The position numbers and the translations under genes are program-made. From contig NZ_CP011038.1 of assembly GCF_002221505.1 (NCBI RefSeq), positions 1 to 64,000 on the forward strand: a stretch of 64,000 bases of DNA, read 5' to 3'. Each line of letters starts with the position of its first letter. Within the stretch, counting starts at the first letter, position 1. Shown piece after piece: positions 34,828 to 47,569 of this stretch. The notes beneath the pieces are model-generated. The model was not told the origin of the DNA. It made no database searches and worked only from the letters and a program-made list of their open reading frames with translations. Origin of the DNA: Pseudoalteromonas nigrifaciens. GTDB lineage: Bacteria; Pseudomonadota; Gammaproteobacteria; Enterobacterales; Alteromonadaceae.

Positions 34828-36354
34828 TTAAATTGAGTTAGCTGCCAACCACTGGTTTATGTAAGCACGGTGTGGCGGCAAAGTTTGCAACATCTGCTGT
34901 GTTAATTGAGTGTTACGTTCAATTATTTGTTTTGCTTGCGTATGTTGTGTATATAAATACGCTTGCTTAGTAAAGTCGGGCTTAAAACCCATACCATACA
35001 AAACATATTGATAACTAGCAGCAGGGAATAACTCTAATGAACCATGGAAATCTTGAATAAGTGGACCGCGCCCTCCCCAAACCAACAGGTCTTCTTGTAA
35101 GCTTTGTGGAATAGTTTCAGGTTTAACATGTGCTTGCCAATAAGGTTCTGGACGCTTAGACAGCATGTAATGCAGTTTTAAAAAATCGATAATACGCTGC
35201 CAACGGTAATCCATCTGTTCGTTAAAGCGTTTAGCTATAATAGGCATGACCTGTGTATCAGTTGGCATGTGTTCTGCTACGAAGCGAGCTGAAATCTCTA
35301 CTAACATAATTGCGGTTGCTTCAAGTGGCTCTACAAATCCTGCCGACATACCAATAGCAACACAGTTTTTATGCCAAAACTTCTCACGATACCCTGATTC
35401 AAAGCTTATTTTGCGAGCGGTTAAGCCCTTCGCTGCATCGCCTAAATAGTTCCGTAAGTTTTCCTCAGCTTCGTCATCCGATAAAAATTTGCTTGAATAT
35501 ACGTGACCTACACCACGGCGGTCTGTTAAGCCTATATCCCAAATCCAACCTGCATTTTGAGCGGTAGCAATAGTATGACTAGCAATGGATTGATCATCTT
35601 CACCGTAAGGGACTTTCATAGCAAGTGCACTGTCGTTAAACAATACATGGTCTATTTTTTTAAATGGTACGTTAAGCGTTTGACCTAACAACAGCGATGA
35701 AAAACCAGTGCAATCTATGTATAAATCGGCGTTTATAGTATGAGTACTATCTTTCAGAGTAAGCTCGTTTATCTCTCCACTATTATCAAGCTTTACTTTA
35801 TCAACTGTGCCAATAATATGCTCAACACCTAGGTTATTTTTACAGTGCTGCTTTAATAAATCAGCAAAGGCACCTGCATCGAAATGATAAGCATAGTTAC
35901 AATCACCTTGATATTCACCTTGTGTAATACTGCGTGGTGCTAGGTTTTCTTCACAAATATCATGTTGGAAGTTAGTTTGTTGTGCATAGTTTTCAACGTT
36001 ATCTAAGTAAGGAGCTAAATCTATACGTCCGTAACCTAGTGGTACAGTAAATGGATGGTAATAGAAGTCGTTATTGCCATGGGTCCAATTTACAAACTTC
36101 CCGCCTTGTTTAAAAGTGGCATTACAGGCTTTAAAAACATCAACTTCACGCAAACCTATTTGCTGAAGTGTATTTTTCATCGTGGGCCAAGTACCTTCAC
36201 CTACGCCAATAGTTGGAATATCTGAGGATTCAACCAACATCACTTTTAAGCCATCACCATTTTGACTTTGGTGATGTGATGCTATAATTGCAGCACTTAG
36301 CCATCCGGCTGTACCGCCACCAATTACCGCGACTGTTTTTATTGTTTTATTCAT
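34828..36354 (-). CDS. tryptophan halogenase-like flavoprotein of a TonB-receptor locus
   Basis: 508 residues. FAD-binding GGGTAGWLSA near 12-21, and the second halogenase block GVGEGTWPT near 50-58, are present. The WxWxIP signature of true halogenases is only partly kept (GWIWDI near 268), as in the many family members found next to TonB-dependent receptors in Alteromonadales and Xanthomonads. Real halogenation is doubtful and the substrate unknown. It follows the receptor gene across a long hairpin. Confidence 0.85.
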   Translation of the reverse strand: MNKTIKTVAVIGGGTAGWLSAAIIASHHQSQNGDGLKVMLVESSDIPTIGVGEGTWPTMKNTLQQIGLREVDVFKACNATFKQGGKFVNWTHGNNDFYYHPFTVPLGYGRIDLAPYLDNVENYAQQTNFQHDICEENLAPRSITQGEYQGDCNYAYHFDAGAFADLLKQHCKNNLGVEHIIGTVDKVKLDNSGEINELTLKDSTHTINADLYIDCTGFSSLLLGQTLNVPFKKIDHVLFNDSALAMKVPYGEDDQSIASHTIATAQNAGWIWDIGLTDRRGVGHVYSSKFLSDDEAEENLRNYLGDAAKGLTARKISFESGYREKFWHKNCVAIGMSAGFVEPLEATAIMLVEISARFVAEHMPTDTQVMPIIAKRFNEQMDYRWQRIIDFLKLHYMLSKRPEPYWQAHVKPETIPQSLQEDLLVWGGRGPLIQDFHGSLELFPAASYQYVLYGMGFKPDFTKQAYLYTQHTQAKQIIERNTQLTQQMLQTLPPHRAYINQWLAANSI

Positions 36355-36384
36355 AATGAACTGCTCTTTGAACGCTTTCTAGTA

Positions 36385-36430
36385 ACGTCTATACAGCAAA
36401 TGCCCTAACGGGCATTTGCTGTATAGACGT
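36385..36430. other. perfect 21-base-pair hairpin between the receptor and halogenase-like genes
   Basis: Arms of 21 bases (left arm starts ACGTCTATACAGC, right arm ends GCTGTATAGACGT) around the loop TAAC. No T run follows in the direction of transcription (minus), so it is not a standard terminator. It could stabilise the 3' end of the receptor mRNA, partly terminate, or bind a protein. Confidence 0.75.
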
Positions 36431-36535
36431 AATTTCTTAGGGTTGGGCGCTATGGCTAAGCCAAACTTATTGGCATTAGCACATGTAGCACTCTAATAAA
36501 ATAATCAGAGGCAAAGTACTTGCCTCTATTATTAG

Positions 36536-39283
36536 TTAAAACGACCCTCGAATACCAAACGCGTATCGCGAACCATTATCTTCTATAGAATAAATTTGAT
36601 TAGCAAAACGACCTGTTTGTACTAACTCTTCTTCAGTAATGTTGATCCCTTCTGCAAAAATAGTAAAGTTCTCGTTGATATCATAGCTTGCGCTAATATC
36701 CCATTGCCCGTAGGTTTCAACATTCACAGGTTCGCCATTAAATCCATTATCAACTAAGCGTAAGAAACCTTCACGGTTGTTAAATGCAACTCGCGCTTGC
36801 CAGTTATCTTGCTCATAAAACAACACCAAATTTTGTGAATCGCCTAACCCTTCAAGTGCGAATGTTTGTGTAGTGTCAGCACCAACGCTAATATCGCTAT
36901 TAACTACGGTCGCATTAGCTATAAAGCCAAAGCCACTTTCAAACATATGAGTTACACCAAGTTCGTAACCTGTTACTTTCGCTGACTCACCATTTTGAGG
37001 TCGAGTGGTAGTGTATACTTCTGAACTACCATTTAGCTCATCATCGATTTGCCCTGTACATGTAGTACATGCAAAGCCAGGACCTGTTCTGTCAGCCATT
37101 TCATAAGTTTCAGAACCTGTTAATGTGACTATGAAATCATCAACTTCTTTACTAAACACTGCAAAACTAAATAAGTTTGCATCGTTATAATACCACTCAT
37201 AAGAGATATCCCAGTTTTCTGATTGGAATGGTTTGAGTGCAGGGTTACCACCATTGGCTGTTAAGTTTTGACGGCGTGGCTCATTAAATGTTGTAGCAGG
37301 AGATAACTGCGACATGGTTGGGCGTGTTATACTATCGTATGCAGCAAAGCGTAGTATCATATTTTCTTGTAGTTCAAGCTTCACATTGAGAGATGGTAGT
37401 AAGTTTGAGTAACTAGTTCCTTGTTCAATATTTGTCGCTGGACCAAATACGTTAGCAAACAATGTTGCATCAGGAGTTGGTACTACATCACTGATAAAAC
37501 TTTGTACTGCTGCGACATCAATGTCAGTTTCAGAATAACGTGCACCTAAGTTAACAGTTACAGGCATATCAGCTAGGTCAAAACCAAGTGTAAAGTCCAT
37601 GTATAAGCTAGTGATATCTTCGTTGATTGTATAACGGTTATTTTGTAGCGTTGGCTCAATAGGAAAACCTTGTTCAGCTAAATAACTAACCATCTTATCG
37701 CCGTCATAGCTATAAAATGTATCAATTAAACCTGGGAAGTAATTACTAGCAGAGTAGGCTTCAAAATCAATAGCATCAAGTGGTGCTGGAACTGTATACC
37801 CACTAAAATGACCTTGATTTCCATAAATTTGGAAACTCGACTTTTCACGCTCTTGACGGTAAGCACCAAAATTAATTCTTTCAACAGGACCTTTATCGGG
37901 CACATATTCGAAGTCAGCCTTTACTTCAGTAATTTCATCTTCGTCTGTAAATTGATCACCCTTTACGTTGATATGAAGGCGTGCAAGACTAGGATCTGGT
38001 AATGCCCCGTTTTCGAAACCATCATGTTGGACTGTTGGTATACTACCTGTACCATCAAAGTTATAGCTATTAATAATACCTACGACGTTAGTGCGATCTT
38101 TACCGGCACGGTCGTTTTCAGCCGTTGAACGAGAAACATCAAATTTTGCTTTTAATGAATCGTTTACTTGCCAATCAACGTTAATACCAAATGCTTTATT
38201 AGTTACATCGCGTGAATTACTTGTTTTTGATACAAAGTCACTTGCAGGGTCACCACTAGGTGCGCCTAAACCAACTTCTTGAGTAAAGGTCAAAAGCGTG
38301 CCTGTTTTTGGATCGATAGTTGCGCTACCAACGCGATCAGGTTCAAACCACGATGCTAAACTTCGTACCGTTGAATCGACTTCAAATTTAGAAATCATAC
38401 CATCAACAGTGATTGTGACATCCTCCGACGGCGCATATTGAAGTACTAAGCTTGCGTTCGTACGTTCACGATCTTGCTCATCAACTATTTGGTCCCAGTT
38501 GCGTGGAATGTATGCATTGTCAAACAATACGCCATCTTGTGGATTAGATATTGTTTGGCCGCCGCGCCAACCTGCTGTTAGTATTTGATTATTCTGAAGC
38601 TTACGTTGTTGGTTAGTGATAGCAAAAAGAACACCTAGCTTGTCATCATTAAACGTATTACTTATCAAAAATGATGCTGACGGTGAGACTTCTTCAGAAA
38701 GGCTTTCGTACATACCTTTAACTGAACCTAAAACATGCAAACCACCAAAGTCAAAAGGGCGAGCTGTAGTTACGTTAACAGTGCCACCAATACCGCCTTC
38801 CTGAAGTATTGCTGTGTTACTTTTATAAATATCAGCACCGGTGATTTGATCCGCAGCTAATACATCAAAATTAAACTCACGGCCTGCACTGTCTGTTGCA
38901 ATTTGACGGCCATTAACAAGTACAGTATTAAATTGTGGACCAAAACCACGGATAGTTACCGCTTGTCCTTCACCACCACTCCGGTCAATTGCTACACCTG
39001 TAATACGTTGCAGAGATTCTGCTACGTTTAAATCAGGGAATTTACCAAGATCTTCTGCTTTAATTCCATCGGTTACCACATTAGATGCTTTTTTATCCAA
39101 CATCGATGAACGCAAACTACTACGAATACCTGTTACTGCGATAACTTCAACATCTTTATTCGCGACTGTAGGTGTGTCGTTTTCAACACCTTGAGCCGCA
39201 ACAGTTCCGCTTGCCAATATACCTGTGATAGCAATACTGAGTGCGGTTTTCTTGTTGAACGATAACTTATTGTTAATTACCAT
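36536..39283 (-). CDS. TonB-dependent outer membrane receptor
   Basis: 915 residues. The signal peptide (about 1-30, ending TVAAQ) has AGGAG ahead of the ATG. A TonB-box-like segment (EVIAVTG near 46-52) precedes the plug (about 60-175, with SLQRITGVAIDRSGGEGQ and IRGFGPQFNTVLVNGR). The rest is the 22-strand barrel, ending in a terminal Phe (YAFGIRGSF). This is the carbohydrate-receptor type common in Alteromonadales. It shares a palindromic operator with galE, which points to a galactoside ligand. Confidence 0.93.
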   Translation of the reverse strand: MVINNKLSFNKKTALSIAITGILASGTVAAQGVENDTPTVANKDVEVIAVTGIRSSLRSSMLDKKASNVVTDGIKAEDLGKFPDLNVAESLQRITGVAIDRSGGEGQAVTIRGFGPQFNTVLVNGRQIATDSAGREFNFDVLAADQITGADIYKSNTAILQEGGIGGTVNVTTARPFDFGGLHVLGSVKGMYESLSEEVSPSASFLISNTFNDDKLGVLFAITNQQRKLQNNQILTAGWRGGQTISNPQDGVLFDNAYIPRNWDQIVDEQDRERTNASLVLQYAPSEDVTITVDGMISKFEVDSTVRSLASWFEPDRVGSATIDPKTGTLLTFTQEVGLGAPSGDPASDFVSKTSNSRDVTNKAFGINVDWQVNDSLKAKFDVSRSTAENDRAGKDRTNVVGIINSYNFDGTGSIPTVQHDGFENGALPDPSLARLHINVKGDQFTDEDEITEVKADFEYVPDKGPVERINFGAYRQEREKSSFQIYGNQGHFSGYTVPAPLDAIDFEAYSASNYFPGLIDTFYSYDGDKMVSYLAEQGFPIEPTLQNNRYTINEDITSLYMDFTLGFDLADMPVTVNLGARYSETDIDVAAVQSFISDVVPTPDATLFANVFGPATNIEQGTSYSNLLPSLNVKLELQENMILRFAAYDSITRPTMSQLSPATTFNEPRRQNLTANGGNPALKPFQSENWDISYEWYYNDANLFSFAVFSKEVDDFIVTLTGSETYEMADRTGPGFACTTCTGQIDDELNGSSEVYTTTRPQNGESAKVTGYELGVTHMFESGFGFIANATVVNSDISVGADTTQTFALEGLGDSQNLVLFYEQDNWQARVAFNNREGFLRLVDNGFNGEPVNVETYGQWDISASYDINENFTIFAEGINITEEELVQTGRFANQIYSIEDNGSRYAFGIRGSF

Positions 39284-39346
39284 TTTTAAAAAACTCCTGA
39301 TTGTGTGTAGTCATTTTATTGTCGTGTGGTCTGAATTGCTTCAAAT

Positions 39347-39367
39347 AGTATTTATACTATAAATACT
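39347..39367. promoter_or_regulatory. 21-base palindromic operator of the TonB-dependent receptor gene
   Basis: Perfect arms AGTATTTATA and TATAAATACT around a central C, 64 bases upstream of the start codon. The core ATTTATA-C-TATAAAT equals that of the galE operator except for the central base. Same regulator implied. Confidence 0.7.
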
Positions 39368-39448
39368 TTAAATTGACTTAAAGCGCAACCTTTCACTTAA
39401 CTTTGAGTAACTTTTAACTCATTTAAATTAACATTATTCAGTGTGTTT

Positions 39449-40417
39449 TTATGAAAATGCATAAATGATAACTTGTTCATACGTTTCACCTGGCAATAAA
39501 TTTGCTTTAGGAAAACCCTTTTTATTTGGTGCATCAGGCCAGTTTTGCGCCTCTAAACACAATGCCTGGCGCGCTTTAAAAGGTAAGTCAACAAAGTTAG
39601 CAGTGTAAAGCTGCATACCTGGCTGAGTACTAAAAAGCGTTAAATTAATATTAGTAAGAGTGGATGTTAAGCTAGCCATTAACTTGAGGCTATTATCATC
39701 TTCATATACATAGCAATGGTCGATTCCAGAAGCTATGTCTAACTGCGGATGACTTTGTTCAAGTGCGCTACCCACCAGTTTAGATTGAGTGAAATCAAAG
39801 CAGCTTTTAGCAACAGGAATAGGCTCACTGATTGGAATATTGTTTTCATCAATAGGTAAAAAGTGCGTGGCATTTACTTGTAATAAATGATTTTCAATAG
39901 TGTCGCTACCTTCAAGGTTGAAGTAACAATGATTAGTAAAATTGACTAGAGTTTCTTTATTACTGACGGCTTTAAAACTCAAGACTAATTGACCATTGTT
40001 TGCGGTAATGGTTTGCCAAACTTGCAGCTGACCAGGAAACCCTTCCTCGCCATCTGCAGAGCAATAATAAAGCTCTACTTCATTAGCACTTTGCTTGCTC
40101 ACTTCCCAAAGCACTTTATTAAAACCCTTTATGCCACCGTGCAAACTATTTGGACCATTGTTTTTTGCTAACTTATATTGTGTACCTGATAAATTAAAGC
40201 ACCCCCCTTCAATCCGATTTGCATACCGGCCAATAGTGGCACCTAAATAAAAAGGGTTTTCAACATAGTATTGGAGATCATCTACACTAAGCGTAACCTC
40301 CTGTTTTTTAAATTTAATACTTTTTACTATTGCGCCGAATGGTATTATTTCTGCAATTAAGTTCTCACCATCACTAAGCTGGATACTCTGTAAAGAATTT
40401 CTTTCTTTAGCAATCAA
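39449..40417 (-). CDS. galM: aldose 1-epimerase (galactose mutarotase)
   Basis: Interconverts alpha and beta galactose so that galactokinase can use sugar released by beta-galactosidase. 322 residues, TTG start with AGGAAAG upstream. Family blocks: YLGATIGRYANRI (about 57-69), NSLHGGIKGFNKVLW (about 90-104), the catalytic His in TNHCYFNLEG, and a Glu near the end in ALCLEAQNWPDAPN. It lies 73 bases after lacZ on the same strand, so probably one operon. Confidence 0.93.
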   Translation of the reverse strand: MIAKERNSLQSIQLSDGENLIAEIIPFGAIVKSIKFKKQEVTLSVDDLQYYVENPFYLGATIGRYANRIEGGCFNLSGTQYKLAKNNGPNSLHGGIKGFNKVLWEVSKQSANEVELYYCSADGEEGFPGQLQVWQTITANNGQLVLSFKAVSNKETLVNFTNHCYFNLEGSDTIENHLLQVNATHFLPIDENNIPISEPIPVAKSCFDFTQSKLVGSALEQSHPQLDIASGIDHCYVYEDDNSLKLMASLTSTLTNINLTLFSTQPGMQLYTANFVDLPFKARQALCLEAQNWPDAPNKKGFPKANLLPGETYEQVIIYAFS

Positions 40418-40489
40418 AATACTTTCCTTTTAATTAAATTACTGAATAAACATAATCTACTTACTATGAATTTATGATAAGTAAACAGG

Positions 40490-43636
<3,147 letters not shown>

Positions 43637-43721
43637 TTATAATGCGCTAAATATAGCTAAAAATAATCACAGGGGTTATGCTTAAAGCTCTCATTTATTT
43701 ATCCAAAGCTATCATTGTATT

Positions 43722-44558
43722 ATGCGCTACAACATTAAAGATATACTCGATATTGGCCCGCACTGCACAGAGCGCTTTATAGATTCACAAACGCTCGCAC
43801 AAATGCCAAACCTAGAAATAGCGCTAGCAGGTTGTTCAAACCTATTGGGGCGTTATTGCGTGGCACGTACAGCCCCCTTAGAACATACGCTTTTTTATAC
43901 GCTTGCGGGGCAAGGTAAATTAACCACACAAAATGAGCAGTACACGCTTAATGCCAATACACTTATTGTGTTACCAGCTAAGCAAAGCTTTGAAGTTAAA
44001 ATAGATGGGGAACATTGGGATGTGATTTGGTTAAACCTTGCAAACACCAAACGTTGGAAGCATTTAAACCTTGCGCAAGCATTGGTATTAACCGATCAAA
44101 AGCTTGAGTCGTTGCATCTTGCTATGGAGCTTTTATACAGCGAACCCAACGCTAACTTACGCAAAAGCGTAACGCCTGTTTTAAGTCATTATTTAAATAC
44201 TACATTACAAAACAACTCTCAGGGGGCGGCGCATAATCGTTTAATTGGTTTATTTGAAGAGGTAGATAAGCGTTTACAGTTTGGTTGGACAATAAAGAAA
44301 ATGTGCGAGTATGCACATTACTCACCGCCGCATTTACATCGTTTATGTCTAGCTCAATTTGGTAAAAGCCCCATACAACAGCTTATTTATTTACGAATAG
44401 AGCGGGCTAAAAACTTATTATTAAATACCCGCTGGCCTATTGCACATATTGCCGTTTACGTGGGGTATCCAAATATATTTAATTTCTCTAAACGGTTTAA
44501 AAAATCAGTGGGTATAGCGCCTAGTGAATTCAGGAAAATTGATACTTTCTTGGAGTAA
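43722..44558 (+). CDS. AraC-family regulator next to lacZ
   Basis: 278 residues. An N-terminal cupin sensor domain (about 20-120, with LEHTLFYTLAGQGKL) and a C-terminal double helix-turn-helix (about 175-270, with WTIKKMCEYAHYSPPHLHRL and WPIAHIAVYVGYPNIFNFSKRF). It is divergent from lacZ-galM with 112 bases between, so it most likely activates that operon. It resembles AraC-type regulators of sugar genes such as MelR. Confidence 0.88.
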   Translation: MRYNIKDILDIGPHCTERFIDSQTLAQMPNLEIALAGCSNLLGRYCVARTAPLEHTLFYTLAGQGKLTTQNEQYTLNANTLIVLPAKQSFEVKIDGEHWDVIWLNLANTKRWKHLNLAQALVLTDQKLESLHLAMELLYSEPNANLRKSVTPVLSHYLNTTLQNNSQGAAHNRLIGLFEEVDKRLQFGWTIKKMCEYAHYSPPHLHRLCLAQFGKSPIQQLIYLRIERAKNLLLNTRWPIAHIAVYVGYPNIFNFSKRFKKSVGIAPSEFRKIDTFLE

Positions 44559-45090
44559 GCTTGAAAGCTAATTAGGTAAGCAACTACGACAAGCGAATTT
44601 TAATCTCAGACTTCCCCCTACTTCAAAGTGATGAAGTGTGTACAGACAGCTTAGCTATAATCGAAGTCTAGCTAAGCCCTCCCACGGCATTAGATCTGTA
44701 AAATAATCATCGTTATCATGGTGCATGACTATATTTCTACTTACTTACAGCACCTAGCTGATATTCTCATGACTTTGGTCACCGATTCTCATCAGCTTAG
44801 AGTTGGAATTTAGAAGAAGAATGACAGCTTTGAGCGATAAACGGATATTGAAGAGTTAAACTTATTTTTGTTTTGATTTGACTCTTAATCTGTCCCATAA
44901 CATTGTAAAACGGCATATTAATGGAGTTATTAAGGTATGTAATATATGCCATTTTGGTACGTTAAACCACCAAAATGGTGTTCAATAAGGTGTTAAATGT
45001 AAAAAACGTAAGTATGGGTGAATGGTCGTTACTTTAGTTTCGAAAAGTGAAAAGATATAAAAAATTTCACTTCAGGAGAAAAGTATTACC
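44559..45090. other. gene-free stretch with two inverted repeats
   Basis: No gene. CTTAGCTA and TAGCTAAG (44,650-44,676) form a loose stem after the araC-type gene. CAGCTTTGAGCGATAA at 44,825 is repeated at 49,061. CCATTTTGGT and ACCAAAATGG (44,949-44,978) form a 10-base-pair hairpin upstream of the Rep fragment. Confidence 0.5.
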
Positions 45091-45465
45091 ATGATTAATA
45101 TGCCTAACAAATTAATTGAAGCTTCCTATTATGTGCCGAACAAATTAACTAATGCTTCCTATAATATGCCACTCAGCGCCATGCGCTTGAGAACATTAGC
45201 ATTGTCGAAATTAGAGCCTCTAAGTTATTTGTCTGGCATCTCCAACCCAGTAACAATTTTTGCAAGTGAGTGGCAAGAAGTTTTTATTAATTCGGAGAAT
45301 CCATACAGATACATGAAAAGGGCTGCCTCTGCCTTCTCCAAGGCTATGGTTCAGTTCGAAGGTAAAAAAGAACCTATAAAGTTTTTGGATAACGTGGTAT
45401 ATGAATCTGGAAAGGGGCGGGTAAAACTGTACTTCAACCCAGAGTTTTTAGTATCGTGCCTTTAA
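45091..45465 (+). pseudogene. N-terminal half of a Rep_3-type plasmid initiator
   Basis: 124 residues. LTNASYNMPLSAMRLRTLAL, the EW(Q)EVF block and the close YESGKGRVKLYFNPEFL match the first winged-helix domain of RepB/Rep_3 initiators. Those are about 250-400 residues long, so the second domain is lost. The start shows a tandem duplication (PNKLIEASYY then PNKLTNASYN). AGGAG lies upstream. Either a decayed plasmid initiator or a short regulator that kept the dimerising domain. Confidence 0.6.
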
Positions 45466-45678
45466 CACTTAACAAATTGAAGCGTTAGTGGACTTCTCTA
45501 GTTTGCTAGGCACCAAATTAGTTACATTGTAACTTCTAATTAGTCGATAAATCAGTTAACTTTTAGGAAATCTATGTCAGGCAATGAATCTGAGGTTAGA
45601 TATAAAGACTCTAAAACTGTGGCCAAATTTTATTGACCACTTGTTATCACATTCAATATTTGATGGTTCTAACCCAGT

Positions 45679-46938
45679 TCAATCACAATCTATGATTGGA
45701 ATATCTGACCAGCGAGTTGTGTAATGGGGCGATAAAAAAGCCCGTTTCATGTTCCATGATTTTGTGAGCTTTTCACTTCCTAAAGATAAAGTGCCGACCC
45801 CATAACGTTTATTTATAGCATCTAAACACGCCATTACTTCTGGGTTATCTTTACTTACAGAAAACATATCCGCTTGTTGAAATAACTCACTTTCTAATTC
45901 TATTGCGCCAATACCGCAGCGATAAAAGCGCGTGTTAGCCTTAAAAATATCATCAATAACACCTGAAACAGCATTGGCTATAACACTGGTATCTGATGTA
46001 GGTATAGGGAAATCATAGAGCAACGATTTTTTATAATACACGTCTTCGTGTGGCGAGCTTGCAGCGAATATAACGAGTCGTTTTGCTAATGATTGCTGTT
46101 TCCTTAGTTTGCGGCCAACAATCGCTGCATGTGTTACGAGGGCTGATTTTAATGTATTTAAGTCACTTACTCTTTCCCCAAAACTTCTCGTTGAGTAGAT
46201 TTCTTTTTTATTCTGTTTTACTTCATTCCAACTTAAACAGGCGATGCCGTTAAGCTCACTTACGGTCCTCTCAACAACAACGCTAAACATGCGTCGCATT
46301 GCTTTAGGGTTCTGGTTTGCTAAATCCCATGCACTTTTAATCCCCATGACCTTAAGTTTTCTACCGAGTCGAGAGCCAATACCCCAGACATCGGTAACAT
46401 CCATACGCATAAGGACTTCCTGGCGTGAGATATCATCATTAATAACAGCAACCCCGTTATAACCAGAGAGTTTTTTTGCCGCATGATTGGCTGCTTTAGC
46501 TAGCGTAGGCGTAATGCCAAAGCCTACACCAACAGGCAATCCTGTCTCACGCCATACAGCTCGTCGTATTGTGTGTCCGTAATCAGCCCAGTCATTAATG
46601 ATTTTAGAAAAACCAGTAAAGCGTAAAAATGACTCATCAATACTATAAACATAATGGTCATCGCAAAAACGATTAATAACCGTCATCATTCTCTCACTCA
46701 AATCAGCGTAAAGTTCATAATTTGAAGAGCGTACGATGACATTATGCTGCTCTAAATAGGGTTTAATTTTGAAGTAAGGTTCAAATTTCGGGATATTGAG
46801 CTTTCTAGCAATAGGACATATGGCACAAATACATCCATCGTTATTTGTCAGAACAACAACGGGTTTAAAGCGAATGGATGGGTCAAATACCTTCTCCGCA
46901 CTGGCATAAAATGCCACTGCATCTACGAGGGCAAACAT
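45679..46938 (-). CDS. umuC: UmuC, catalytic subunit of DNA polymerase V
   Basis: Y-family translesion polymerase, 419 residues (E. coli UmuC 422). The palm has Asp6 in MFALVDAVAF and Asp101-Glu102 in YSIDESFLRF. The helix-hairpin-helix lies near 180-215 (VWGIGSRLGRKLKVMGI). It overlaps umuD by 16 bases. SOS-controlled through the LexA site ahead of umuD. Intact. Confidence 0.95.
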   Translation of the reverse strand: MFALVDAVAFYASAEKVFDPSIRFKPVVVLTNNDGCICAICPIARKLNIPKFEPYFKIKPYLEQHNVIVRSSNYELYADLSERMMTVINRFCDDHYVYSIDESFLRFTGFSKIINDWADYGHTIRRAVWRETGLPVGVGFGITPTLAKAANHAAKKLSGYNGVAVINDDISRQEVLMRMDVTDVWGIGSRLGRKLKVMGIKSAWDLANQNPKAMRRMFSVVVERTVSELNGIACLSWNEVKQNKKEIYSTRSFGERVSDLNTLKSALVTHAAIVGRKLRKQQSLAKRLVIFAASSPHEDVYYKKSLLYDFPIPTSDTSVIANAVSGVIDDIFKANTRFYRCGIGAIELESELFQQADMFSVSKDNPEVMACLDAINKRYGVGTLSLGSEKLTKSWNMKRAFLSPHYTTRWSDIPIIDCD

Positions 46939-47339
46939 CGATTTACCTCAGCTTTATTTCTGTGTAGGCGGATGCTCGCAGTAACGACGCCTTCGAGCTT
47001 AAAGTCATCATCATTAGAGATATAAACAGACTTATAATCTTTAGAGGCAGAGATAAGTAAGCGTTTCGATTTATCTATGATTTTACAAACAAACGAACCG
47101 TTGTAACTTGCAACAATAATATCGCCGGTACTTACATCCTCAGCTCTATCAATGACTAATAAGTCACCATCGAATATTCCTACTTCTTGCATGGATTGCC
47201 CAGAAGCTATACCAATAAAAGTAGCATTCGGGTGTTTAATGATTAGTTCATCGATTGAAATACCGAGCTCTACATATTCTGCGACAGGAGATTCAAAGCC
47301 GGTAATGCCTGCTTCTATAAAAATTGGAATAACGAACAT
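46923..47339 (-). CDS. umuD: UmuD, LexA-type self-cleaving subunit of polymerase V
   Basis: I take the ATG at 47339 (138 residues, beginning MFVIPIF); an in-frame start five codons earlier overlaps the LexA site region. Cleavage site Ala-Gly at residues 10-11 (FIEAGITG), nucleophile Ser49 in ASGQSM and Lys86 in FVCKII are present. Cleaved UmuD joins UmuC to form polymerase V. Confidence 0.93.
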   Translation of the reverse strand: MFVIPIFIEAGITGFESPVAEYVELGISIDELIIKHPNATFIGIASGQSMQEVGIFDGDLLVIDRAEDVSTGDIIVASYNGSFVCKIIDKSKRLLISASKDYKSVYISNDDDFKLEGVVTASIRLHRNKAEVNRCLPS

Positions 47340-47351
47340 ACACACCTCAAG

Positions 47352-47371
47352 CACTGTTTATATATACAGTG
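47352..47371 (-). promoter_or_regulatory. LexA (SOS) box of umuDC
   Basis: On the minus strand CTGTATATATAAACAG, the gammaproteobacterial consensus CTG-N10-CAG, bordered by CA and TG. It ends about 13 bases before the umuD start. Confidence 0.9.
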
Positions 47372-47569
47372 TAATTTAAGGTTCAAATTATGCCAAGGTT
47401 CTTTTTGTGAAGACGATAGTTTAATTAGATCTGGTATAAGCATGTTTTAGACTTAAAGATTAAAAACCCCTTTAATAACAATTAGTAAAATTACCATCGG
47501 TTTGTTAAAATTTCACAAAGGAATTATGAGCTTACTCAAAGCTTATTTTAATTACGGAATAATTTACTG

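Noticed and set aside
45466..45678. A 20-codon frame from the ATG near 45,573
   Set aside because: No ribosome binding site or similarity; the stretch looks like non-coding DNA after a decayed gene.
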